From Planctomycetota bacterium (GTDB lineage Bacteria > Planctomycetota > Planctomycetia > Pirellulales > Pirellulaceae), in assembly GCA_963205385.1 (NCBI GenBank), contig CAUJKE010000364.1, forward strand, positions 1 through 38,968: a stretch of DNA of 38,968 nucleotides, in the 5' to 3' direction. The notes beneath the pieces are model-generated. The model ran no database searches. It was not told where the DNA came from and saw only the letters and a program-made list of their open reading frames with translations. The position numbers and the translations under genes are program-made. Shown piece after piece: positions 24,651 to 34,640 of the stretch (its first letter is position 1; each line of letters opens with the position of its first letter).

Positions 24651-27419
24651 TCACGACTCCTGCTTCTTCAGCAACAGGGCGCTCAACACGAGCAGCACGG
24701 GATAGGCCAACAGCAGCGCGTAGAACGGAACCGTCAAGTCCGCGAAGCCGAGTGCTTTGGAAAATGTGCCGCGCGCAATCGTTACGAAATGAGTTGTCGG
24801 GTAGACGTAGGAAACCAGGCGTCCGAATCCTTCCAGCGACGTGGTCGGGTCGATCAGGCCGGACAAACTTGTCGCCGGCAGGATCGTCAACACGGCGGTG
24901 CCGAAGATCGCGGCGATCTGCGATTTCATAAACGCCGAAATCAATAGTCCCATGGCGGTTGCGCACGCAACATACAACAGCGCCCCCGTCATCAGCGCGA
25001 GCAGACTGCCGGTGATCGGCACGCCGAACAGGTAAACGGCCATCGCGACTAAGAGTGCGCAATTGAGCATCCCGAGGACAACATACGGGAGCTGTTTGCC
25101 TAGCAGAAACTCGAAGCGTGTGGTCGGCGTGGCGTAGAAGTTGATGATCGAACCAAGCTCCTTTTCGCGGACGATCGATAGCGACGTGAGCATCGCGGGA
25201 ATCAGCAGCAGGAGCAGCGGGATAACCGCAGGCGCCATCGACACCAGGCTTTCAACATTCGGGTTGTAGCGAAACCGCGTTTCGATCGTCGCCGCGCTCG
25301 CGGAGAATTCGCGGCCAAATTCTTCGCGCGCCTTCGCGGTGAGCCAGTGCGCGTGCATCCCCTCGACGTATCCCTTGATCGTTTCGGCCCGCGTCGGCAT
25401 CGCTCCATCGATCCAGACGCCAAGTTCCACGGGACGACCATGCTTCAAATTCCGCGCAAAACCCGGCGGTATCTCCAGGGCCATCGTCAGTTCGCCTGAG
25501 CGCATGCGGCGATCCATCTCGACGTAGTTGACAAGCGGTGGTTTTTCGACGAAGTAACGCGATCCGGCGATACTCAGGGCATAGTCGCGACTGGTCGTCG
25601 TCTGGTCTCGATCGAGCACCGCGAAGGTGAGGTCTTCGACATCCATGGTGATGCCGTAGCCCATGATGAACATCAGCAGCACGCTTCCCAATCCGGCCAA
25701 TGTGAGGCGAACCGGATCGCGACTAAGTTCCTTGGCTTCGCGATTGGTGTAGCTGAGCAGGCGGCGGAAACTGAAGCCGGTGCGAGCACTGGCATGCCTG
25801 GCGGAAGCCGCCAAAACTTGCAGCGAGCCAACCCCCGCATCGGAACTCGCGGCGAGTTCCTTCACATCCCCTGACCGCTCCGCGGCCACCGCATCTTCGA
25901 GATAGCCGATAAACGCATCCTCGAGCGAATCCGTGCCGCGCAGTTGCGTCAACTTCTCTGGCGTTTCACTCACCAGCACCTGGCCGGCGTGCATCAAGGA
26001 AATGCGATCGCAACGGGCCGCTTCGTTGACAAAGTGCGTCGCAATGAAGATCGTGACTTTGTCGCGCCGCGACAGTTCGATGAGCAGTTTCCAAAAGCCA
26101 TCGCGGGCGATCGGATCGACGCCGCTGGTCGGTTCGTCCAGGATCAGCAACTCAGGCTGATGAATCAAGGCGACCGCCAGGGATAGGCGTTGGCGTTGCC
26201 CCAGCGGCAGCGACGCCGGCAAGGCATCCAGCATGTCCGTCAACCCAAACCGCTCGACCGACTGCCGCACACGCTGCGGAATCTCGGACACCGGGACTTG
26301 AAACAACCGCGCGTGCAGCACCAAATTCTGCCGCACCGTCAACTCGGAATACAACGAGAAGGCTTGCGACATATACCCCACCCGCTGCCGCGTGCTCAGG
26401 TCGTTCGCATCGACGCTTTGACCGAGCAGCCACGCCTCGCCTTCGGTCGCCGGCAGCAAGCCGGTGAGGATTTTCATCGTGGTTGACTTGCCGCAGCCAT
26501 TGGAGCCCAGAAAGCCAAAAATCTCACCCCGCTCGATGCGAAACGTCACGCTGTCCACGGCGGTGAAGTTACCAAACCGCTTCGTCAAATTCCGGGCTTC
26601 AATCGCGACCTCGCCATTGTCCGTAGCGCGCGCGGGAATCACGATCTTTTCGTGGCCGACGCGTTTCTCCTCTGGCAGCAGTTGGATGAATGCTTCCTCG
26701 AGCGACTGGGTGTTGGTCCTCAACAGCAGTTCGGCAGGCGCGCCTTGATCGAGGATGCGGCCGTCGTCCATGGCGATCAACCAATCAAAACTTGCCGCCT
26801 CGTCCATGTAAGCGGTGGCCACCAACACGCTCATGTCGGCGTTGTCGCCGCGCAGACGGTCGATCAATTCCCAGAACTGCCGCCTTGCCAGTGGATCGAC
26901 GCCGGTAGTTGGTTCATCCAAGATCAATAATTGAGGATCGTGGATCAGCGCGCAGCACAGCCCCAGTTTTTGCTTCATGCCGCCGGACAGTTTTCCGGCC
27001 GGCCGATCCGCGAAGCGTGATAATTCGGTCGCTTGGAGCAAGTCCTCAATCCGGCGACGGCGCTGCTCGCGGTCGTGGCCAAACAATCGACCAAAGAAGT
27101 CGACGTTTTCGAACACGGACAACGTGGCATACAAATTCTGGCCGAGCCCTTGCGGCATGTAGGCGATTTGTTCGCAGACGCGATTGCGATGCGGGGCGCT
27201 CGACATGTCGCCCCCCAGCACCAGCACTTTTCCTGTCTGCACTTTGCGCACGCCGGAAATCAGCGACAGGAGCGTGGACTTCCCGACGCCGTCAGGGCCG
27301 ATGATGCCGACGATCTTTCCCGCCGGGAGTGTGAGGTTGATTTCGTCCAGCGCGGTTTGCGCGCCGTAGTGGGCACTCACGCCGGACAGTTGTGCGATCG
27401 GTGTTTTGATGATGCTCAT
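24651..27419 (-). CDS. rbbA: RbbA-like protein: two ABC ATPase domains fused to an ABC-2 permease
   Basis: This 922-residue protein has the distinctive RbbA architecture (E. coli RbbA is about 911). ABC domain 1 has Walker [12 protein letters not shown] (K47), signature [11 protein letters not shown] (about 144-154) and Walker [14 protein letters not shown] (164-176). ABC domain 2 has Walker [12 protein letters not shown] (K311), a degenerate signature [11 protein letters not shown] (about 404-414) and Walker [14 protein letters not shown] (424-436). From about residue 555 comes a full ABC-2 membrane module with a large extracytoplasmic loop. RbbA was described in E. coli as a ribosome-associated ATPase, but the yhiI-rbbA-yhhJ arrangement also fits a drug or envelope exporter. 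The start overlaps the end of the upstream gene by 4 bp (ATGA), implying translational coupling. The permease modules of this protein and the YhhJ-like one would pair. Confidence 0.94.
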   Translation of the reverse strand: MSIIKTPIAQLSGVSAHYGAQTALDEINLTLPAGKIVGIIGPDGVGKSTLLSLISGVRKVQTGKVLVLGGDMSSAPHRNRVCEQIAYMPQGLGQNLYATLSVFENVDFFGRLFGHDREQRRRRIEDLLQATELSRFADRPAGKLSGGMKQKLGLCCALIHDPQLLILDEPTTGVDPLARRQFWELIDRLRGDNADMSVLVATAYMDEAASFDWLIAMDDGRILDQGAPAELLLRTNTQSLEEAFIQLLPEEKRVGHEKIVIPARATDNGEVAIEARNLTKRFGNFTAVDSVTFRIERGEIFGFLGSNGCGKSTTMKILTGLLPATEGEAWLLGQSVDANDLSTRQRVGYMSQAFSLYSELTVRQNLVLHARLFQVPVSEIPQRVRQSVERFGLTDMLDALPASLPLGQRQRLSLAVALIHQPELLILDEPTSGVDPIARDGFWKLLIELSRRDKVTIFIATHFVNEAARCDRISLMHAGQVLVSETPEKLTQLRGTDSLEDAFIGYLEDAVAAERSGDVKELAASSDAGVGSLQVLAASARHASARTGFSFRRLLSYTNREAKELSRDPVRLTLAGLGSVLLMFIMGYGITMDVEDLTFAVLDRDQTTTSRDYALSIAGSRYFVEKPPLVNYVEMDRRMRSGELTMALEIPPGFARNLKHGRPVELGVWIDGAMPTRAETIKGYVEGMHAHWLTAKAREEFGREFSASAATIETRFRYNPNVESLVSMAPAVIPLLLLLIPAMLTSLSIVREKELGSIINFYATPTTRFEFLLGKQLPYVVLGMLNCALLVAMAVYLFGVPITGSLLALMTGALLYVACATAMGLLISAFMKSQIAAIFGTAVLTILPATSLSGLIDPTTSLEGFGRLVSYVYPTTHFVTIARGTFSKALGFADLTVPFYALLLAYPVLLVLSALLLKKQES

Positions 27420-28480
27420 TCGGGCAGCTTAACCTCGAGTCTCGTGGGCCAGTCGACGTCTTCGCTGAGCCGCACGTAGGCCATGCCGGGCAAGCCCGTT
27501 TTGACGCTGCGAATGTATTCCTTCAATAGCGCCGGATCGATGTGCGCCTTGATGCGAAACATGAGTTTTTGACGTTCTTCGGCCGTCTCGACCGTTTTCG
27601 GCGTGAACTGAGCGACATCGGCAACGAAGGTCGCCTTCGCGGGAATCACATATTGCGGGGCAGCATCCAGGATGATCCTGACGTCGGCGCCCAAGCGAAC
27701 TTTTCCGGCTTGCTCGGTGGGCAAGAAAAACGTCATGTAAACGGCGGTCACGTCCACCATGTTCAGCACCTTGCCGCCGGCGCCGAGGACTTCGCCTGGC
27801 TCGGCGATTCGATATTGGATGCGGCCGTCGCGCGGGGCCTTGAGCGTGCTATCGGCAATGTCCACCTCAAACCGCTGGATCGTCGCTTCGGCCGCCACGA
27901 CGCTCGCTTTCGCCTGAATCACTTGCGACTTTGCATTGGCGATCGCCGCCTCGCTGGCGGCCACGTCGGCCTCGGCCGCGCTGAGCACCGCTTGAGCCCT
28001 GAACAATTCGGCTTGCCTGGTCTCCGCCTCTTCCTGCGAGATGGCATTGCTTTTTACCAGTTGATTGGCGCGGTCCGCATTGTTGCGCGCCAGCTTCAAT
28101 TCGGCATCGCGTTGCCGCACGGTGGCCTCCGCCGACTCTTTATTGCTTTCCCGCTGTCGCACGTTGCTCTGGGCAGCTTCAATCGACGTTTGGGCCTGTT
28201 CTAGCTCGGCATTGGCTTGCTTGAGTTGCGCTTCCAACACGGCCGTGTCCATGCGCGCGACTTCCTGCCCAGCGGTGACAAAATCCCCCTCGTTGACCAG
28301 CACGTCATTTAACCGTCCCGCAATCTTGGCGGCCAGGTCGATTTCCACCGCTTCGATCCTGCCGTTGCTACCGGCGATCCCTTGGGGGAGCGGCGCAGGC
28401 TGGCTCATGAGCCAGTAGTAATACCCTATGGCCCCGGCAAGGATCAGCAGGAGAGGTAACCACAGTTTTCGCAGGTTCAT
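27416..28480 (-). CDS. HlyD-family periplasmic adaptor, YhiI-like
   Basis: This 354-residue membrane-fusion protein (E. coli YhiI is about 355) links an inner-membrane exporter to the envelope. It has an N-terminal anchor ([20 protein letters not shown]), a first lipoyl half-motif ([20 protein letters not shown]), a long coiled-coil hairpin (about residues 80-190, Ala/Glu/Gln-rich), the second lipoyl half ([20 protein letters not shown]) and a beta-barrel domain. The start at 28480 is preceded by GGGAGCTAGC. An ATG at 28522, which overlaps the stop of glgX as ATGA, would add 14 residues; coupling from glgX is therefore possible and the start is not settled. The gene's end overlaps the rbbA-like start. 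Confidence 0.92.
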   Translation of the reverse strand: MNLRKLWLPLLLILAGAIGYYYWLMSQPAPLPQGIAGSNGRIEAVEIDLAAKIAGRLNDVLVNEGDFVTAGQEVARMDTAVLEAQLKQANAELEQAQTSIEAAQSNVRQRESNKESAEATVRQRDAELKLARNNADRANQLVKSNAISQEEAETRQAELFRAQAVLSAAEADVAASEAAIANAKSQVIQAKASVVAAEATIQRFEVDIADSTLKAPRDGRIQYRIAEPGEVLGAGGKVLNMVDVTAVYMTFFLPTEQAGKVRLGADVRIILDAAPQYVIPAKATFVADVAQFTPKTVETAEERQKLMFRIKAHIDPALLKEYIRSVKTGLPGMAYVRLSEDVDWPTRLEVKLPE

Positions 28481-28518
28481 GCTAGCTCCCAGGGTCGAAG
28501 ATTCCAATTCACTTGATG

Positions 28519-30612
28519 TCATTCCGCAAGCGCCGTGGGAGCGTTCTCCGATTCAGCGGGGCGCGTCAACACGACGACCGATCTCGGCCCGAGTTCATAG
28601 GTGGCCGAATCGACACGCGTGTCTGTTGACTCGGCGATGAAGTCGTCGGGACTTGGCCGGTCGGTGTCGATCACTCGACGCCAGTCACCTGCGGCGCCTT
28701 CTTGAATGCCGAAAGTAACGGGCGTGCTGTCCATGTTCAGCATCACGTACAGGTCGTCGTCATTTTGCGACCCCCCGCGCAAGCAATATGCCAGTTGGCG
28801 CGACGAGTGCGACATATCGACCGGGCGATCAACGCCGTACCACTTGATATCTTCTCGCCAAAACCTTGAGCGGCTGATGGATGGATGAGATTTCCGAAAG
28901 CCAATCATCAAACGAAAGTATTGCAGTATATCGGCGTGCTCGTCGCTGAGCGCCCAGTTCAGCCAGCTTGTCTCGTTGTCTTGGTTATAGGGGTTGTTGT
29001 TGCCGCCCTGGGTCTGCAGGAACTCGTCCCCCATGCGAAACATGGGAGTCCCGTTTGATAGGAGCAGTAGCGTGATGAAGTTCTTGACTTGCTGTTTGCG
29101 CAGGCTCACCACCTCCGCTGGCACGCTTTTGTCACCTTCCCAGCCTGAATTCCAACGGTATTCGCGCGGGCCATCTTGATTATTTTCGCCGTTAGCCCAA
29201 TTGCGCCGGTGGTTGTAGGAGACCAGGTCGTACAAAGTCGATCCGTCATGCGAGGTGATGTAGTTGATGCTCAACGGCGGCTGCAAGGCATTGGGCAGAT
29301 CGTCTGGAAATAGATCAGCGCTGCCGTACAGGCGCGTCATCAGGTCCGCCACCTGGCCGGCGTCGCCGCGCACGAAGCGCTGCATGGTGTCGCGGTAGTG
29401 CGCGTTCCACTGCATCCATCGCTGGCCAGGAAATTTTTGACCCAATTGAAACTCACCTCCGGCATCCCAGGGTTCGGCGATCAAACGGTTGTCGCTCAAA
29501 TCCGAATCCTTGCCAATCTGGCTGATGAGGGGCGGGTCGTCCAAATTGATCGACCCATCGCTGTTGCGCGTGAACACGGATGCCAGGTCAAAGCGAAAGC
29601 CATCGACGTGCATCTGCGCGTCCCAATACCGCAGGCTATCGATAATGAGCCGGCGAATGGCGCGGTCGGCCGTGCGCAGCGTGTTGCCGGTGCCGCTGTA
29701 GTTCGCATACGGCGCGTCTGGGTTTCCGGTCATCATGTACGCCGTGTGGCTGTCGATGCCTTTCCAACTGTAGGTTGGCCCGTGATGGTCGCCTTCACAG
29801 GTGTGGTTGTAGACGACATCCAAAATCACTTCGATACCAGCGGCATGGAGAGCCTTGACCATCGTGCGAAATTCGTCGCGCTGATTGCAGCCTTCCGAAC
29901 TCGTCGCGAAGAGATGATGAGGCGAAAAGAAATTCAGCGGCATGTAGCCCCAGTAATTGCCATCGTCAGGATCAAACTGAAAGACGGGCATCAACTCGAC
30001 GGCGGTGATGCCCAATTCCACGAGATAGGGAATCTTATCGACGACGCCGAGGAACGTTCCGCGATGTGTTTCGGAAACGCCTGAAGATGCGTGTTTCGTG
30101 AAGCCGCGAACGTGCATCTCATAGATCACCAGATCGCTGCCATGACGCGGCCCGCGGTCGCCCTTCCAGTCAAATTCGCACAGTAGCGTTGGCAAGACGC
30201 CCAGGGGCGCCTGCCCCGCGTTGGACCCGGGACGGCAGGCTGCATCGCGCGAAAACTCAGCGGGAAAGTAAACGCTGTGAGCAAAGGGGTCGAGCAAGAT
30301 CTTCTCGAAATCAAAGTCATGCCACTCATAACCGTTCCGCGGCGGCGGGCCATCGACGCGATAAGCGTAATAGGCCGCATCGCCCGCCTGCGCACTCGTG
30401 ACGCGACAATGCCACACTGGTCCCGATTTATTCTGCAAATAATCCAAAGCAGCCTCGTAAACGGGATGAACCAGGTCGTCAGCCGAATACAGCAGCAGGT
30501 GAACATTGGTTGCGTGTTTGGAATACAACGCAAAATTAAACGCCGATTCCTCGGCGATCCAGGAAGCCCCGATCGGAAACGGCGCGCCTTCGCGTTTTTC
30601 CCATTCGTTCAT
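28519..30612 (-). CDS. glgX: Glycogen debranching enzyme (GlgX/isoamylase type)
   Basis: This 697-residue GH13 enzyme hydrolyses alpha-1,6 branch points of glycogen or limit dextrins. It has an N-terminal CBM48-like domain (FPIGASWIAEESAFNFALYS...), then the catalytic barrel: ILDVVYNHTCEG (region II), VDGFRFDLASVF with nucleophile D342, LIAEPWDAGG with acid/base E380, and NYITSHDGSTL with D456. The segments GPREYRWNSG and GNNNPYNQDNETSWLNW are typical of GlgX/isoamylase proteins. ATG 30612 has GGAG at a rather long 13-nt distance. Within the window it is the only glycogen gene, and it lies between an Rnk-like gene and an exporter operon. Pgi elsewhere in the window serves the same sugar-phosphate pool. 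Confidence 0.94.
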   Translation of the reverse strand: MNEWEKREGAPFPIGASWIAEESAFNFALYSKHATNVHLLLYSADDLVHPVYEAALDYLQNKSGPVWHCRVTSAQAGDAAYYAYRVDGPPPRNGYEWHDFDFEKILLDPFAHSVYFPAEFSRDAACRPGSNAGQAPLGVLPTLLCEFDWKGDRGPRHGSDLVIYEMHVRGFTKHASSGVSETHRGTFLGVVDKIPYLVELGITAVELMPVFQFDPDDGNYWGYMPLNFFSPHHLFATSSEGCNQRDEFRTMVKALHAAGIEVILDVVYNHTCEGDHHGPTYSWKGIDSHTAYMMTGNPDAPYANYSGTGNTLRTADRAIRRLIIDSLRYWDAQMHVDGFRFDLASVFTRNSDGSINLDDPPLISQIGKDSDLSDNRLIAEPWDAGGEFQLGQKFPGQRWMQWNAHYRDTMQRFVRGDAGQVADLMTRLYGSADLFPDDLPNALQPPLSINYITSHDGSTLYDLVSYNHRRNWANGENNQDGPREYRWNSGWEGDKSVPAEVVSLRKQQVKNFITLLLLSNGTPMFRMGDEFLQTQGGNNNPYNQDNETSWLNWALSDEHADILQYFRLMIGFRKSHPSISRSRFWREDIKWYGVDRPVDMSHSSRQLAYCLRGGSQNDDDLYVMLNMDSTPVTFGIQEGAAGDWRRVIDTDRPSPDDFIAESTDTRVDSATYELGPRSVVVLTRPAESENAPTALAE

Positions 30613-30789
30613 CGTGACGTGCGCTCCAGTTGGTGTAATGTTCTGAATCTTGGGTGTGACGAGGGCGCCACTTAATGGATCGCTACAAAAATGCCGATAG
30701 CCGACATGTCTTTCGCCGCGATTGAACTGCGGTGACTGTCGGCCTGCCGCGGACAAGATAGCCTATCGAAGTTCTGCTTGAACCACTGT

Positions 30790-31218
30790 TCACAGCGAAT
30801 ACTGCTTGGTCGCTTCAGGCTGGAACTCGATCATATCAACCCGAATGCGCTTGACGCCATCCGGCGACACCCATTCGATGATGTCCCCGACGCTGTATCC
30901 CAAGATTGCGGCGCCTAATTCGGAAAAGATGGAGAGATTTTCTTTGCTGAGTTCGGCTTCACCGGGAAACACGAGCGTGCAAAACCAACTTTTGCCCGCG
31001 AGCACGTCTGTCAGCCGGACGCGCGTGTTCATAGTGACCACATCCGGCCGGATCTGCTCCGGCAGAACAATCGTCGCGCGCTCCAATTCGCACTCCAGGT
31101 CATTTATAAACGCCAGCTGATTCACGGCGAATTGCTTTGCCACGAGCAACAATTCCCGCAACCGAAGATAGTCCAGCTCCGAAATCGTCACTCTGCGGCT
31201 CTTTGTGATTCCAGACAT
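30790..31218 (-). CDS. rnk: Rnk-like GreA/GreB-family transcription regulator
   Basis: This 142-residue protein matches Rnk (E. coli about 136), the 'regulator of nucleoside diphosphate kinase', a GreA/GreB-fold protein with a short N-terminal coiled coil that binds RNA polymerase near the secondary channel. The N-terminal part (ISELDYLRLRELLLVAKQF) forms the short helix pair. The C-terminal FKBP-like domain has the hallmark RPDVVTMNTRVRL, LVFPGEAELSKENLSIFSEL and GAAILGYSVGDIIEW. ATG 31218 follows AAGGGG. It is divergent from the GntP permease and 177 bp upstream of the glgX-like gene on the same strand. Confidence 0.92.
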   Translation of the reverse strand: MSGITKSRRVTISELDYLRLRELLLVAKQFAVNQLAFINDLECELERATIVLPEQIRPDVVTMNTRVRLTDVLAGKSWFCTLVFPGEAELSKENLSIFSELGAAILGYSVGDIIEWVSPDGVKRIRVDMIEFQPEATKQYSL

Positions 31219-31458
31219 TGTGCGTCCCCTTGTCGAATTGGCGAGTTACGTGTTGACGACTAGTTTTGGGTGCAAATCGCGTGCCAAGTCGCGAGGTCGA
31301 GCGTTTGGTCTGCGAGGTTTCTTCCAAGTTTATCCAGCGTTCAACATTGTAGAGTCAGCATTCGGTGACAGTCCGCGGAATGCGACGTGACCGGAGTGAT
31401 CTGGGTATCATGGGGCCTCAGCGGAAGAGGTTTTCGGCTCTCGACCAAGGTAAACGGC

Positions 31459-33150
31459 ATGGGTGCGCTCGGGGTGTTGCTGATCGGCGTGGCGATCGTG
31501 ATCGGAGGCGTGCTCGCGCTTCGTTTGCATGCCTTTGTGGCGCTTATTCTAGCGGCGCTGGTGGTCGCCGTGCTGACTCCCAGTGGCGCTTATTTACGGC
31601 AGTCGCTCGTCGATTTAGCCCAGGCTCATGATTTTCAGATTACGGAAGTCACTGCGGATAGCCACAGTGTACAGTTGTCGGTCCCGCGCGAGGCCGTTGT
31701 GGAAGCGGGTTCGCAACTCAGCGTTTTACGGTTCGGTAACGATCCGTGGACTTACGAGGTGGTCGGCCAATTAGACATTACCGGCGAGCCACAACTGGCC
31801 ACTTCCGATGAGCGTCGCTCGGTGGTGGCGCGGTTGGTGGATTCGCAAGTCACGCCCCAACTAACCGACAGGGTCGTCTTTGCGAGTGAAATTCGCGCTG
31901 CGACGAAAGCGGCGCATACCATTTCGGCGCCGGAACAAGTTGCGGTCGGCTTCGGCAACACGGCCAAAGGGATCGGCATTTTGATCGCGTTCGCGTCGAT
32001 CGTGGGGAAATGTCTGCTGGAGAGCGGCGCGGCCGACCGCGTGGTCCGCTCCGCTCTCAAGCTCACCGGCGAGCGCGGCGCGCCGGCGGCGTTTGTCGGC
32101 AGCGGCTTTCTGCTCGGCATTCCGGTGTTTTTCGACACCGTGTTTTATCTCCTGCTGCCCCTCGGCAAGGCTCTGCGGTTGCGCACGGGCAAGAACTACT
32201 TGTTGTATATCCTGACGATTGTCGCAGGCGCCACGATGGCGCATTCGCTCGTGCCACCGACGCCTGGCCCGCTGCTCGTGGCAGGGGAACTGCATGTCGG
32301 CATTGGGCTGATGATGTTTGTCGGCGGGATTGTGGGCTTGGGCGCTGTGGTCGCTGGCTACTTCTATGCACTCGTGCTGAATCGACGTTTCGAACTTCCG
32401 CTGCGCGACGTGGTCGCACTGCCGCGCGCGACGATCGAAACGCCGGAGCGAGAGCTACCGCCGCTCTGGTTGGCGCTTGCGCCAATTCTGCTGCCGCTGA
32501 TTTTGATTGGCGGCGCGGAGATCTTGAGCGCCCTGTCCAAGTCGGCAAACGGGTTCACGCTGCCGCCGGTCATTATCAGTGGACTGGACTTTATCGGCGA
32601 TAAGAATGTCGCGCTGCTGATTGCGGCGGTTGTCGCGGCGGGGACGCTCGTGTGGAAACGCCGCACCACGCGCCGTGAACTCGCGAAGTCCATTCAAGAG
32701 GCGCTCATGAGCGCGGGGATCATCATTCTGATTACGTCGGCGGGTGGTGCGTTCGGCAAGACGATGCAACAAACTGGTGTCGCGACGCTGATTGGCCAAC
32801 TGCCGGTGCATGCGACGCCGGCTGTTTTGGGGCTCGCATTCCTCATCACGGCGGCGGTGCGGACGGCGCAAGGTTCAGCCACGGTCGCGATGATCACGGC
32901 GGTCGGCATCTTAGCGCCTCTGGCGGCTTCCGGCGAGCTGGCCTTTCATCCTGTTTGGCTGGCGGTTGCCATTGGTTGCGGTAGCAAGCCGATCTCGTGG
33001 ATGAACGACAGCGGGTTTTGGGTCATTACGCAAATGAGCGGCATGACCGAAGGCGAAGGCTTGAAATACGTCTCGACGATGATGATTGTGATGGGCTTGG
33101 TGGGACTCGCACTAACGATCGCAGGCGCGATGTTGTTCCCGATGCAGTGA
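31459..33150 (+). CDS. GntP-family permease with an inserted domain
   Basis: This 563-residue transporter belongs to the gluconate:H+ symporter (GntP) family, whose members import gluconate and related sugar acids or hydroxy acids. TM1 and TM2 (GVLLIGVAIVIGG; FVALILAALVVAVLTP) and the core from VAVGFGNTAKGIGILIAFAS onward match GntP, including the GIPVFFDTVFYLLLPLGKA, GAGTMAHSLVPPTPGPL-like, and GSKPISWMNDSGFW segments. Compared with the usual ~450 residues there is an insertion of roughly 110 residues (about 45-160) with beta-strand character after TM2. ATG 31459 has AAGG upstream; the frame is open earlier without a better start. It is convergent with the dab operon (17-bp gap) and divergent from rnk. 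Confidence 0.9.
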   Translation: MGALGVLLIGVAIVIGGVLALRLHAFVALILAALVVAVLTPSGAYLRQSLVDLAQAHDFQITEVTADSHSVQLSVPREAVVEAGSQLSVLRFGNDPWTYEVVGQLDITGEPQLATSDERRSVVARLVDSQVTPQLTDRVVFASEIRAATKAAHTISAPEQVAVGFGNTAKGIGILIAFASIVGKCLLESGAADRVVRSALKLTGERGAPAAFVGSGFLLGIPVFFDTVFYLLLPLGKALRLRTGKNYLLYILTIVAGATMAHSLVPPTPGPLLVAGELHVGIGLMMFVGGIVGLGAVVAGYFYALVLNRRFELPLRDVVALPRATIETPERELPPLWLALAPILLPLILIGGAEILSALSKSANGFTLPPVIISGLDFIGDKNVALLIAAVVAAGTLVWKRRTTRRELAKSIQEALMSAGIIILITSAGGAFGKTMQQTGVATLIGQLPVHATPAVLGLAFLITAAVRTAQGSATVAMITAVGILAPLAASGELAFHPVWLAVAIGCGSKPISWMNDSGFWVITQMSGMTEGEGLKYVSTMMIVMGLVGLALTIAGAMLFPMQ

Positions 33151-33167
33151 CCCAGCGCAGCGGCGGA

Positions 33168-34640
33168 CTACTCCATGAACCATTCTTTCTGCGCGGCTGC
33201 ATCGTGGATGTCGCCTTGGCGTTCGGCAGTGGCGTGGATGGGATCGTCGGGAAACACGACGCCCCGCTCTTCCAGTAGCTCGATCGCCGCGTGATGTCGC
33301 GACGCCACGCCGGGCTGGGGATAGAGTCCGCCTCCCAGGATGAGCGCGGCCAACGTCAGCACAGCGACCTTCTCGCGCCGGCTAACCTCCAGCGGGACCG
33401 ACGACACATGGCGCGTGCCGGTGAAGAGGAGGAAGTACGCCTTGACGAGCGCAATGCCGTTGAGCGCCGCTGAGAGCACGACGGCCACGCCGACGATGGG
33501 ATAGCTCGCGACCGCGCCCTCCACGAGGAGCTCGGTTCCCAAAAATCCGAGCGTTCCTGGGAACCCGACGCTCGCCATGCCTGTCAGGAAGAAGCAGATC
33601 GCCAAGAGCGGCGTATGTTCGTACAAACCGTGGTAACCGGTGAGCGAAAGTCGCCCGTGGCGAGCTTCGAGCAAGCGGAGCGTCAGGCCAAAGCCTGCGA
33701 GCGAGAGCCCAACCGAGAGCCAGACGCAGAGCGCGCCAGTCAGGCCGATTGGCCGCACGGTGTCGAGTCCCACGAGCACCAGCGCAGAGTGGCTCAGCAG
33801 CACGTAGCAAAAGAATCTTCGCGCCTCGCGCTGCACGAGCGCCATGCCGGCGGCGTAGAGCGCTGTGAAGAGGGCCATCATGCCGATGATCCGCATGACC
33901 GAGTCGGGCGCGATCGGGAGCAGCAAACGTACGGCGGCATACGCGCCCAGCATGGGCGTGGTGAACAACAACGCGGTGCCAAATGAAGCATGCTCGAACA
34001 GGTCGGTCATCCAGCAGTGCAGCGGAGCGATGCCGCTACGAATGAGTATGGCCACCACCAGCGGCGCGAAGATCCACGGAGAATGTTCAGGCTGGCTCGC
34101 TTGCCACTGGACGAGGCTCCAGCCGAGAACCATCAGCGCGACAAACAGCACCATATGCAAGACGTAAACGCGCGTGGGCTTCTTGCGAGCGAGCAATTCG
34201 AAATAGGGAGGAATGGCGCCCAAGGCGAGCAGGGCAATCACGCCCCACGGTTGTTTGCAACTCAGCGTCGCGAGCACGATCGCTTCGGTGATTAGCATCC
34301 AAGTGAAGGAAAACCGCCGCATCTTGGTGCGGAGCGTCGCAAGCACCGTGAGCAGGTACAGCAGCGATGCGAGCGGCAGGAGGGGAGCGTTCAGTTCATC
34401 AATGATGAAGAAATCCCAGCCGAGCATCGCCGAGCTCAAACTCCACGGGTCGCCGGCAACACTCGCGTGCACCAGGATGAAGTCCTGCCAAGCACCCAAA
34501 CAGGTAGCAAAGGCGGCGCAGGTGAAGAACAGGCACCACTTGCGCGCTTTCTCGACGTCGCGCAAACGCCACACGCAAAAAGCGCCGATGAGCGGCAGCA
34601 CGATGGCAAGTTCGAGCCATGGCAGATGCAGGTCGATCAC
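33168..34640 (-). CDS. NuoM/MrpD-like membrane subunit associated with DabAB
   Basis: This 490-residue, roughly 13-14-helix protein is of the proton-conducting antiporter family (NuoM/NuoN/MrpD). Visible family parts are [40 protein letters not shown] (TM7 region) and [35 protein letters not shown]. In place of the TM7 lysine there is Arg201, and aligning the IPPYFEL loop with NuoM's VPMYFL places Ala139 at the usual TM5 Glu. A charge-coupling role may therefore be altered or structural. It starts with GTG overlapping the dabB stop (GTGA), with GGAGG 7 nt upstream, so it is translationally coupled. It is the last gene of the dab operon. Confidence 0.88.
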   Translation of the reverse strand: MIDLHLPWLELAIVLPLIGAFCVWRLRDVEKARKWCLFFTCAAFATCLGAWQDFILVHASVAGDPWSLSSAMLGWDFFIIDELNAPLLPLASLLYLLTVLATLRTKMRRFSFTWMLITEAIVLATLSCKQPWGVIALLALGAIPPYFELLARKKPTRVYVLHMVLFVALMVLGWSLVQWQASQPEHSPWIFAPLVVAILIRSGIAPLHCWMTDLFEHASFGTALLFTTPMLGAYAAVRLLLPIAPDSVMRIIGMMALFTALYAAGMALVQREARRFFCYVLLSHSALVLVGLDTVRPIGLTGALCVWLSVGLSLAGFGLTLRLLEARHGRLSLTGYHGLYEHTPLLAICFFLTGMASVGFPGTLGFLGTELLVEGAVASYPIVGVAVVLSAALNGIALVKAYFLLFTGTRHVSSVPLEVSRREKVAVLTLAALILGGGLYPQPGVASRHHAAIELLEERGVVFPDDPIHATAERQGDIHDAAAQKEWFME

